Positions 1 to 5,869 of a DNA stretch of 8,688 nucleotides are shown piece after piece. Position numbers and translations under genes: made by a program. The notes beneath the pieces are model-generated. The model ran no database searches. It had not been told where the DNA came from and saw only the letters and a program-made list of their open reading frames with translations. Position 1 is the stretch's first letter. Each line of letters opens with the position of its first letter. The stretch comes from Lentisphaeria bacterium (lineage in GTDB: Bacteria > Verrucomicrobiota > Lentisphaeria > Oligosphaerales > Oligosphaeraceae): NCBI GenBank assembly GCA_024405235.1, contig JAKSPA010000062.1, forward strand, positions 1-8,688, given 5' to 3'.

Positions 1-1
1 C

Positions 2-562
2 AAGCAGCAGGGCCTGGCTGTCGTCCTGTACGCCGACGACAACAAGCAGTTCTTCCCCTGGAGCTGGCCGACGCCTCAAAAACCGGCAAGCCCGAAGGGC
101 AATGCGCCTGTCATCCTGTTGTACAAGTATGTCGGCTCCGCCGCCCCCTTCATTTGCCCCACCGATAGCACGCCGGAGGATTACGATTATTTTGGCTGTT
201 TAAATGTTGACATAGACGATACCGACTTTGAGGAAAAAGGATGCAGCGCCATGTACAATGCATACTTCGCCACTGACGGCGCACCTACCAAGATCACCTC
301 CGTCAAGGCCCCCCCCCTCTTCTTCGTGGCGCGCGACGGCAATCACGCCGGCCACAGCAACAACTTCGACCACATGAGCAGAAACATCTGCCTCTGGATG
401 GGTGAAAGCGGCAAAACCTACTTATGGCGTGACTGGGATCACGGCGACCGCACCAGCATCCTGCTGGCCGATGGCCATGTCGAAACCACCGGACTCGACG
501 ACTTCGACAAGAGATACACGTCACAGCCCGGACAAACCAAACCCGTTCCAATTTCCCGCTAA
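2..562 (+). CDS. Prepilin-like H-X9-DG protein, 5' end outside window
   Basis: Reading frame 2 is open from the left edge to TAA at 560-562, giving 186 visible residues. The true start lies upstream; the TTG at 119 is internal. The visible part aligns with the complete paralogue at 3796-4518 from its Lys45 onward (KQQGLAVVLYADDNKQFFPW against KQIGLAIVLYADDNKQYYPW), so about 44 residues, including the cleaved N-terminal pilin helix, are missing. A CPTDS motif matches CPADS in the paralogue. Near the end, His (440-442) is followed by exactly nine residues and then Asp-Gly (470-475), the H-X9-DG signature of a pseudopilin family expanded in PVC bacteria. Such proteins are expected to be processed by prepilin peptidase and held in the envelope or a pseudopilus; their specific roles are unknown. 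A run of nine C at 309-317 lies inside the frame. A hairpin terminator follows 20 nt after the stop. Confidence 0.9.
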   Translation, partial: KQQGLAVVLYADDNKQFFPWSWPTPQKPASPKGNAPVILLYKYVGSAAPFICPTDSTPEDYDYFGCLNVDIDDTDFEEKGCSAMYNAYFATDGAPTKITSVKAPPLFFVARDGNHAGHSNNFDHMSRNICLWMGESGKTYLWRDWDHGDRTSILLADGHVETTGLDDFDKRYTSQPGQTKPVPISR

Positions 563-582
563 GGCTTAGTCATAGGCTAATC

Positions 583-623
583 AAGGCCGCTGCTGAGTGT
601 CTTTCTTGGTAGTGGCCTTTTTT
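583..623 (+). terminator. Rho-independent terminator of first prepilin-like gene
   Basis: Arms AAGGCCGCT (583-591) and AGTGGCCTT (611-619) pair over 9 bp with one G-U wobble, across a 19-nt loop. The right arm runs into six T (618-623). It lies 20 nt after the stop and separates this gene from the secreted-protein gene downstream. Confidence 0.75.
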
Positions 624-721
624 GTGCAAATTGTATCTTTCCACCCACCTTAAATCGCAGTATTCGTGTGAATTGCGTGATTGTGGAAGAAACACCCCGG
701 ACATCAAGGAAAAAGCAACTG

Positions 722-2122
722 ATGAAAAAATCCCTGACAATCATCATGGCCGCGCTTGTCATCACCAGCCTTTCGAGCAACCTTTTCGCACAGGCTCCAG
801 CCACCCCCAACCAGATCATCGGCGCAATGGAATGGCAGGAACTAGAGGGCACCGCCCCTGCGGTCCCCGGCCCCTGGCAGAAGTGCGGCGTAGTTATTGA
901 GCCCACCGAACCGTATGAAACCGCCGAAGACGCGATAATCAACCTCTTCCCGCTCACGCTTCCCTGCGAAGAAGGCGCACCCTGGTTCTACATGTTTTCC
1001 AATTCCAAGGGCCAAGCCAATCTAGTGATGATGGAGGCGGACGGCACGAAGCATCTCTGCGTCCACGATGGTTCCGAGGGACATTTCACCCTGGAGGGTC
1101 TCCCCAAGGACACTCGCCCCGAACACCCCTATGTTTTCAAGCTCGGCCCCGACCACTACCGGATGTATTTCTGGATCTACGGCAACCCCGACGGAAAGAC
1201 CATCATCCGCATGATAGCCGCCGAAAGCACCGACCTGCACCACTGGAAAGTCATCAACGACGGCAAGGCAATCCTGGGACATCACTTCGATTCCACTTGG
1301 GGCGACCTGCCAGCCCGCCAAGTCTCAAATGACGCAGCCACCATCTACCGCCTGCCCGACGGCACATGGGAAATCTATTCCGCTGCGGTGACCTTTATCC
1401 TAGACGACAAGAGCCCATACGCCAACAAGGAACTCTGCCCGGGCTTTGTCCGCTTCATCATGCGCTGGACCAGCCCAGACGGAATCCACCTCTCCAAGCC
1501 CGAAGTGGTTATGTTCCCCGACGCAAAAGACGAAGTGGCGACACAGTTCTACTACCTCACACGCCTTGACCTCGAACCATACACGGTCGGATTCTTCGGC
1601 GACTTCAACATCCAGACACAGAGAGTGCGAATCGAACCTATCTGGAGCTACGACCACAAACATTGGAACCGCCCTCTGAGATACCCGCTGTGGCCCGAGG
1701 ACTATGTCTCCGCCGCCACCATCAACGACATCGTCCTGGAGCCCGACGGCAACGTGTCGCTGTATTACAACGCCAACAATATGGACCACAACGGAAAGGT
1801 GTTGGGTGAGAAGAAGGATCCGAACAAACTCTACAAGGCACAGGTCCCCGCACGCAAGTTCTTCGGCCGACAGCTGCAGCCCGGAACCGTCCTGGCCTCC
1901 CCCGCAATCCGATTCACCGGCATGAACCCCAGAATCTACGTCTCCGAAGGCGCCGAAATCACTTGCGAATGGCAGGATATGTTCTCCGTCACTGCCAAAA
2001 AGGTAAATGTCAAGATTGAAGGCGACATTGCCGAGATATGCCTTGCCGACGTCATCGGCGCCACCGCTACGGGCTTCCTGCGCATCAAAGGCTCTGGAAT
2101 TGTCTATGACGCCGAATACTGA
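722..2122 (+). CDS. Secreted beta-propeller glycoside hydrolase-like protein
   Basis: The protein has 466 residues. I chose ATG 722 because it gives a clean signal peptide (Lys2-Lys3, hydrophobic core, likely cut near LFA|QA at about residue 23) and AAGGA lies at 706-710. An in-frame GTG at 668 would only add a polar extension before the signal. The mature part contains blade-like motifs seen in five-bladed propeller glycosidases (GH32/43/130-type folds): TDLHHW at 170-175, RWTSPDG at 248-254 and SYDHKHW at 309-315, with acidic residues between them. A C-terminal segment from about 395 to 466 looks like a separate small beta domain. I infer an exported enzyme or binding protein acting on a plant or host glycan; family number and catalytic residues cannot be fixed by eye. 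It sits between two prepilin-like genes and upstream of a DUF4434-type gene. It ends in TGA. Confidence 0.78.
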   Translation: MKKSLTIIMAALVITSLSSNLFAQAPATPNQIIGAMEWQELEGTAPAVPGPWQKCGVVIEPTEPYETAEDAIINLFPLTLPCEEGAPWFYMFSNSKGQANLVMMEADGTKHLCVHDGSEGHFTLEGLPKDTRPEHPYVFKLGPDHYRMYFWIYGNPDGKTIIRMIAAESTDLHHWKVINDGKAILGHHFDSTWGDLPARQVSNDAATIYRLPDGTWEIYSAAVTFILDDKSPYANKELCPGFVRFIMRWTSPDGIHLSKPEVVMFPDAKDEVATQFYYLTRLDLEPYTVGFFGDFNIQTQRVRIEPIWSYDHKHWNRPLRYPLWPEDYVSAATINDIVLEPDGNVSLYYNANNMDHNGKVLGEKKDPNKLYKAQVPARKFFGRQLQPGTVLASPAIRFTGMNPRIYVSEGAEITCEWQDMFSVTAKKVNVKIEGDIAEICLADVIGATATGFLRIKGSGIVYDAEY

Positions 2123-2158
2123 TTAAGGCGCAGAGGCGCCAATCTCCGAAAACGGCAT

Positions 2159-2164
2159 TATAAT
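2159..2164 (+). promoter_or_regulatory. Isolated TATAAT box before the DUF4434-type gene
   Basis: A perfect -10 hexamer lies about 147 nt upstream of ATG 2311. I see no convincing -35 hexamer at 16-18 bp spacing, so this is only a candidate promoter. Confidence 0.25.
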
Positions 2165-2191
2165 GTTAAGGAAAGAGACGTTTGAGGACGA

Positions 2192-2236
2192 AGAGGCGCC
2201 TCTCTTTGATAGTAGGAGAGGCTTACTAGATTTTTA
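2192..2236 (+). terminator. Palindrome and hairpin, possible terminator after propeller gene
   Basis: AGAGGCGCCTCT (2192-2203) is a perfect 12-bp palindrome. Overlapping it, GCCTCTC (2198-2204) pairs perfectly with GAGAGGC (2216-2222) across 11 nt, and TTTTT follows at 2231-2235 after an 8-nt gap. The two structures cannot form together. The gap before the T run is longer than usual, so termination is plausible but not certain. AGAGGCGCC also occurs at 2132-2140, just after the stop of the preceding gene. Confidence 0.35.
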
Positions 2237-2310
2237 ACGGAAACCCGCATTCATTCGCTGCGTGGTTGTTTTTTTTTACAAAAAAGTTTGGAACAAAGGA
2301 GTTTTTTTGC

Positions 2311-3279
2311 ATGTTACGCGTAACAGGCACTTTTCTAGATGAGATTTCCCACGACATTCCTCACCAGAACTGGGGAGAAAAGGAATGGGACAAGGATTTC
2401 CGCGCGATGAAGGCGATGGGAATTCAAAAGGTCTTTTTGATTCGCTGCGGACACAAGCGCTTCTGCACTTTCCCCTCTGCGGTTCTTGAGAAAGAAATGG
2501 GTGCCTATCGTCCTCCCGTTGATCTGGTCGAGATGTTCCTGCGTCTGGCGGAGAAGCACGGCCTTGATTTCTATTTCGGCACTTATGACTCCGGCAATGC
2601 GTGGTACCGTCCGGAGGTTCACTACGATGTTGAAAAAGAGGTCGATCTGATGCGGCGCGTTGTAGATGAGGCCTGGTCCCGCTATGGCAAGTTCAAGGCA
2701 TTCAAGGGATGGTATCTTTCGCAGGAGATTGCCCGCCGCAATGAACGCGCCCAAACTTGCTACAAGGTTCTCGGCGAACACTGCAAGGCCTTCTCGCCGG
2801 ATCTCAAGATTTTCATTTCTCCGGGCATGCTCGGCCCGAAGGACTACAATGAAGACATGCAGAAACGCGGCAAGACGATTCCTCTGCACGAAGAGGATTG
2901 GAATCGGATCATGTATTACGTCCACAGCTTCGTCGATGTAATCGCTTTCTAGGATGGTCATCTCAATTATGAAGACCTGCCTGATTTTCTGGCGGTCAAC
3001 AAGAAACTTTGCGATCGTTACGGCATCGAATGCTGGACCAACTGCGAAAGTTTCGATCGTGACATGCCAATCGACTTCCTGCCGATCAAATGGGAGAAAA
3101 TGCTGCTGAAGATGACGTACGCCGCCCAAGCAGGCATCAAGGACGCACTCACATTCGAGTTCTCTCATTTCATGAGTCCCAACTCAGTCTATCTAGCTGC
3201 ACATCACCTCTTCGACCGATACTGTGAGTATCATGGACTTCCTGCGCGCAGTTCAGACTTTGCGCCATGGAAGGATTAA
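2311..3279 (+). pseudogene. DUF4434-type TIM-barrel protein interrupted by in-frame TAG
   Basis: ATG 2311 is preceded by AAAGGAG (2295-2301) at 9-nt spacing, a better start than the upstream in-frame codon at 2266. Codons 1-213 are open, codon 214 is TAG (2950-2952), and the same frame continues for 108 more residues to TAA at 3277-3279. The two parts read as one protein of about 322 residues: VTGTFLDEISHDIPHQNW at the N terminus, then HSFVDVIAF-stop-DGHLNYEDL, then WTNCESFDRDMPIDFLPIKW and FEFSHFMSPNS. This resembles DUF4434 and related glycosidase-like TIM barrels, in which a QDG motif is typical at this point; CAG to TAG is a single change. There is no signal peptide, so the product would be cytoplasmic. 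I see no frameshift or other lesion, so loss is recent, an assembly error, or the stop is suppressed. No plausible in-frame restart follows the TAG; ATG 3064 lies inside the conserved DMPIDFLP stretch. Confidence 0.8.
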
Positions 3280-3327
3280 ATGCACAGGCGTCCAGACCAG
3301 AGAACGGCGCCAGTCCTTTCGATGACT

Positions 3328-3371
3328 AGCTGTCTGTAATACCTAAAAGTCATTCAGACAACTGCTTTTTT
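3328..3371 (+). terminator. Possible Rho-independent terminator after DUF4434-type gene
   Basis: AGCTGTCTG (3328-3336) pairs with CAGACAACT (3355-3363) at eight of nine positions across an 18-nt loop, followed two bases later by six T (3366-3371). It lies about 50 nt after the gene's final stop. The T tract is also part of the left arm of the longer inverted repeat that follows, so the two structures compete. Confidence 0.42.
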
Positions 3372-3450
3372 GAAGCATTTTTCCCAGTTTGCGACCGCGC
3401 ATAGTCACTATGTAAGGAAACAGACTGGGGAAAAGGCTCAAAAAAAGCGG
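3362..3450. repeat. Long imperfect inverted repeat, 30-nt arms
   Basis: Left arm 3362-3391 and right arm 3421-3450 align without gaps: 24 Watson-Crick pairs, 3 G-U wobbles and 3 mismatches (positions 11, 12 and 16 of the arm). The 29-nt loop contains a small hairpin, CATAG (3400-3404) with CTATG (3408-3412). No T run follows the right arm, so it is not an ordinary terminator. It could be a palindromic repeat unit, a short transposable-element relic, or a structured RNA. Confidence 0.7.
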
Positions 3451-3680
3451 AGTATGAAAAAGTTTCAGTTGTTACAGACTACTTGTGTGGCAAGACGTTT
3501 GCAAATCAGTCAGATTTACTGAACGTAGGGTTCGTCCGATATGACACACACTTTGCACAACTTTACCTCGTATCAAAATTGAAATAAAAGACATACATCT
3601 TAAATTAGATGGGAAGACAATCAGACTACTTGGAAGGTGCCGTCTTTATTCGGGCAACTTCTTCTATCACTTCTTCTTTT

Positions 3681-3699
3681 TTTAAATCAACCATTTAAA
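3681..3699. promoter_or_regulatory. AT-rich dyad upstream of prepilin-like gene
   Basis: TTTAAAT (3681-3687) and ATTTAAA (3693-3699) form a perfect 7-bp inverted repeat with a 5-bp spacer, about 97 nt before ATG 3796. Operator or promoter-associated element is the likely reading; no protein is assigned. Confidence 0.4.
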
Positions 3700-3730
3700 C
3701 TGTTTTCTTTTTTTAGTGCTCCCAACAAAC

Positions 3731-3755
3731 TGCAGTTCGCACAACACGAACTGCA
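3731..3755. promoter_or_regulatory. Perfect 9-bp dyad in leader of prepilin-like gene
   Basis: TGCAGTTCG (3731-3739) and CGAACTGCA (3747-3755) are perfect inverted repeats with a 7-bp spacer, ending 40 nt before the start codon. They are flanked by two copies of AACAAACTGCA (3724-3734 and 3763-3773), so ACTGCA occurs three times within 50 bp. This looks like an operator with an accessory half-site, or an RNA hairpin in the leader. Confidence 0.5.
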
Positions 3756-3795
3756 ACCGTAAAACAAACTGCAACAATAAAAAGGAAAAAACAAA

Positions 3796-4518
3796 ATGAA
3801 AAAATCCTTCACTTTGATTGAATTGCTGGTAGTGATCGCGATCATCGCAATCCTAGCCTCCATGTTGCTTCCCGCCCTGAGCGCCGCCCGCGCAAAGGCC
3901 GAAACCATCTCCTGCGTCAGCAACTACAAGCAGATTGGCCTGGCTATCGTGCTGTATGCGGATGACAACAAGCAGTACTACCCCTGGAGCCCGATCGGAA
4001 CACTTAAGTTCGGCGGATCAGGTTGGAATTGGAACGGCACAGATCAGGGAAGACTCTCTGCTGTGTTGCTGACCAAATATGTCGATGCCAAGCTTTTTGT
4101 CTGCCCGGCTGATTCCAATCCGAGAAACTACCTGCCCTACTGCCTCACGATTGATCTGGCTTCCTCCGACCTTTCCAACTCCAAAGAGGGCTGCAGCGTG
4201 ACTTTCAACGAACAATCCGCCGGTGGTGTTCCCACGAAGCTTTCGGGCATCAAGGTTCCCACAAAATGGTTCGCTGCAACGGAAGGCAAATTCCCCGGCC
4301 AGAGCAATCTGATGCGCTTCTCCCTCATCGGAACTCACACAAACTACGAAGGAGCGCCTCAGGATAAGATGCGCCGCGACTGGGACCATGGCAATGGCAA
4401 GACCAACTTCCTGCTGGGTGATGGCCACGTTGAAACCGCCGATTCCAACAAGAACCTCTCTGACGTCTACATCCAGTACTTCAAGGACAGCGAACCTGTT
4501 CACCAGGACGCAAACTAA
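3796..4518 (+). CDS. Prepilin-like protein with H-X-DG C-terminal motif
   Basis: The protein has 240 residues. ATG 3796 is preceded by AAGGA (3782-3786) at 9-nt spacing. The N terminus MKKS|FTLIELLVVIAIIA is a class III prepilin signal: predicted cleavage before Phe5, Glu9 at mature position +5, then a hydrophobic helix to about residue 28. Ser replaces the usual Gly at -1. The body contains CVSNYKQ (40-46), YADDNKQ and CPADS. Near the C terminus, WDHG with His198 is followed by ten residues before Asp209-Gly210, one more than the canonical nine, then HVET. Such proteins are related to type II secretion and type IV pilus pseudopilins and are expected in the inner membrane or a pseudopilus after processing. 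The gene stands alone between a structured 5' leader and a strong terminator, so it is probably monocistronic. It is a diverged paralogue of the gene at the left edge. Confidence 0.93.
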   Translation: MKKSFTLIELLVVIAIIAILASMLLPALSAARAKAETISCVSNYKQIGLAIVLYADDNKQYYPWSPIGTLKFGGSGWNWNGTDQGRLSAVLLTKYVDAKLFVCPADSNPRNYLPYCLTIDLASSDLSNSKEGCSVTFNEQSAGGVPTKLSGIKVPTKWFAATEGKFPGQSNLMRFSLIGTHTNYEGAPQDKMRRDWDHGNGKTNFLLGDGHVETADSNKNLSDVYIQYFKDSEPVHQDAN

Positions 4519-4542
4519 CCTCTGACAGAGTCTTCGTTTGAA

Positions 4543-4578
4543 GCCGCTGCCGACTTTTGCCGGCAGCGGCCATTTTTG
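4543..4578 (+). terminator. Strong Rho-independent terminator of second prepilin-like gene
   Basis: GCCGCTGCCG (4543-4552) and CGGCAGCGGC (4561-4570) form a perfect 10-bp GC-rich stem with an 8-nt loop, followed by CATTTTTG with five T (4573-4577). It starts 25 nt after the stop. The left arm shares GCCGCTGC with the terminator after the first prepilin-like gene, suggesting the gene and its terminator were duplicated together. Confidence 0.92.
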
Positions 4579-4630
4579 TATTGGGAAGAGCCGACAGGCA
4601 GAGGGCATAGGCTCATCAACAGAGCGAAAA

Positions 4631-4647
4631 TGCACAGATTATGCACA
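4631..4647. promoter_or_regulatory. TGCACA repeats upstream of regulator, candidate operator
   Basis: TGCACA occurs at 4631-4636 and 4642-4647, 11 bp apart start to start, about one helical turn. The 13-bp string TGCACAGATTATG (4631-4643) recurs exactly at 4779-4791. TGTACA, a related palindrome, lies at 4655-4660. The placement around a predicted promoter fits operator sites of the adjacent regulator. Confidence 0.45.
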
Positions 4648-4666
4648 ATAAAACTGTACAAAATGA

Positions 4667-4694
4667 TGGAAAACAAATAGTGCATAACTATAAT
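4667..4694 (+). promoter_or_regulatory. Candidate sigma70-type promoter for regulator operon
   Basis: TGGAAA (4667-4672, four of six matches to TTGACA) and TATAAT (4689-4694, perfect) are spaced by 16 bp. The start codon is about 95 nt downstream, after the strong terminator of the preceding gene, so an independent promoter is needed here. Confidence 0.42.
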
Positions 4695-4778
4695 ATAAAC
4701 AAAGACAAAAACTGATTTATTTCCATAAAAAACGGCCATAGTTCATTGGTCGTGCGCGGCAGAACTTTACATAGATTT

Positions 4779-4791
4779 TGCACAGATTATG
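4779..4791. repeat. Second TGCACAGATTATG copy overlapping regulator start codon
   Basis: This exact 13-bp copy of 4631-4643 ends in the ATG (4789-4791) of the regulator. No Shine-Dalgarno sequence is visible in the preceding 20 nt. Binding here would block elongation or translation initiation, so autorepression is a natural reading, though not shown. Confidence 0.45.
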
Positions 4792-5838
4792 ATTTTAACG
4801 CCTAAACAACTTGGAGAAGCACGGAATTACATCAGCAAGTGTGTCGCCCAGGCACAAGCGAATGGTCGTCTGCCGTCTCTTCGCGCCATGCTTGAGGAGA
4901 GCCATTGCAGCCGGATGGCGTTGCAGAAGATCATTGACGAATATGTTGATTTCGGCTATCTGACCCGCAAGGCGAAGAGCGGCTATTATCTGCCGTCCGC
5001 CTCCTCGGTAGGGAGGACAATCGAGCTGATAGCCTGCCACGACGAGGGCTATCTGGTCAGCGGCTTACTGCACGAATGCATGCTGTCCATGATAAACCTG
5101 TTCAGCGTGCATGGCTATTCCGTTCGCGTGACATCCATCAACCAGCAGGATACCATCGACAAGTATCTGGAGGTTTCCAAACGCGTGGATGCCGCCGGTT
5201 TTGTGCTGCTTGCGCCGCACACTCGAGAGACCATCTCAACCTTCCAGTGGACGGGCAAGCCGGTGCTTTCGCTCTTCTCGCAGGGGCGCTTCATCGGCGT
5301 GAATCAGTTGGTGGACTCTTCCCAGCTTGTTGCGACGCAGATGAAGCATCTGATGGAACAAGGGCACAGGCGGATTCTGTATTTACGGGAAGAATACAAG
5401 CAATACCAAGGCCTGACGGAGACGAACAGAGTTCTTGACTACTACCGAACCATGGCGCGCAATGGCTTACAAGTGCCAGAGCATTGGCATACGAGCTATC
5501 AGTTCGGGAAGCTCAATGAGACTTTGGAACTGATTTTCAGCAAAGATCCGACGCCTACCGCGCTGATTGTCAGTGATTTGGACGTGCCTGGCATCTACGA
5601 CTTCCTAAGAAAGCACAATCTCGGCATTGGAAAGGACGTGTCAATCGTCGCCACGGACGGCACTGCCTTCCTTAATTCCATTTCTCCCACCGTCAGCACA
5701 TGCGTCGTCAACGGCGCACGAATAAGCGAAATGGCATGGGAGCTTCTTGAAAAGCAATTCAAAGGCAACAAAGGCTTTGAATGCCGAGAAGTCGAAATTG
5801 AATTCCGCAAAGGCGAATCCAGCGGAAAAGCACTTTAG
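4789..5838 (+). CDS. GntR/LacI hybrid transcriptional regulator, sugar-sensing
   Basis: The protein has 349 residues. Residues 1-70 form a GntR-type winged helix (LPSLRAMLEE, then SRMALQKIIDEYVDFGYLTR and the wing KSGYYLPS). From about residue 78 a LacI/PurR-type periplasmic-binding-like domain follows, with GVNQLVDSSQLVATQMKHLM then EQGHRRILYL, and later PTALIVSDLDVPGIYDFL, VSIVATDG and ISPTVSTCVV, the usual landmarks of the family. The arrangement is that of AraR-like repressors, which bind a small sugar and release DNA. It is expected to be a cytoplasmic dimer. The DUF4838 gene starts 31 nt downstream, so the two are probably cotranscribed. ATG 4789 is the first start after an upstream in-frame TAA (4696-4698) and lacks a clear ribosome binding site. 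The gene ends in TAG, which shows that TAG works as a stop here. Confidence 0.9.
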   Translation: MILTPKQLGEARNYISKCVAQAQANGRLPSLRAMLEESHCSRMALQKIIDEYVDFGYLTRKAKSGYYLPSASSVGRTIELIACHDEGYLVSGLLHECMLSMINLFSVHGYSVRVTSINQQDTIDKYLEVSKRVDAAGFVLLAPHTRETISTFQWTGKPVLSLFSQGRFIGVNQLVDSSQLVATQMKHLMEQGHRRILYLREEYKQYQGLTETNRVLDYYRTMARNGLQVPEHWHTSYQFGKLNETLELIFSKDPTPTALIVSDLDVPGIYDFLRKHNLGIGKDVSIVATDGTAFLNSISPTVSTCVVNGARISEMAWELLEKQFKGNKGFECREVEIEFRKGESSGKAL

Positions 5839-5869
5839 CCCTTGCCACGGTTTAACGGGAGGTTTAAGC

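Larger units (their letters stand above)
3280..3795. other. 516-bp gene-free, structure-rich intergenic region
   Basis: I find no coding sequence with conserved-looking content on either strand. The region holds, in order, a terminator-like hairpin (3328-3371), a long imperfect inverted repeat (3362-3450), an 11-bp direct repeat CAGACTACTTG (3475-3485 and 3622-3632), T-rich tracts, and two dyads in the leader of the next gene. TGCACA, also present around the regulator promoter, occurs at 3281-3286 and 3554-3559. The left half could be remnant or element-derived DNA; the right half is the regulatory leader of the prepilin-like gene. Confidence 0.6.

Noticed and set aside
668..721. Upstream GTG start adding 18 residues to the propeller protein
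   Set aside because: The extension is polar and would bury the signal peptide; ATG 722 gives a canonical MKK signal sequence with AAGGA upstream.
2266..2310. Upstream start for the DUF4434-type gene
   Set aside because: The extra residues come from a T-rich leader and the ribosome binding site itself; ATG 2311 has AAAGGAG at 9 nt and matches the family's VTGTFLDE start.
2950..2952. Genome-wide TAG reassignment to Gln (code 15)
   Set aside because: The regulator ends with TAG directly before the ribosome binding site of the next gene, and no other TAG interrupts a gene in the window.
2335..3168. 277-codon open frame on the minus strand opposite the DUF4434-type gene
   Set aside because: The + strand carries a recognisable protein with a ribosome binding site; the antisense translation has no family-like motifs and no upstream signals. 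It is a codon-usage shadow, despite crossing the TAG without interruption.
3064..3279. Separate small gene after the TAG
   Set aside because: It is in the same frame as, and continues the domain of, the interrupted gene; ATG 3064 is an internal Met with no ribosome binding site.
3527..3540. tRNA T-arm-like GGGTTCGTCC
   Set aside because: The flanks do not pair to form a T stem, and no acceptor or anticodon arms are found nearby.
4018..4635. 205-codon minus-strand frame across the second prepilin-like gene and its terminator
   Set aside because: It lies antisense to a confident gene, crosses a strong terminator hairpin, and has no recognisable content.
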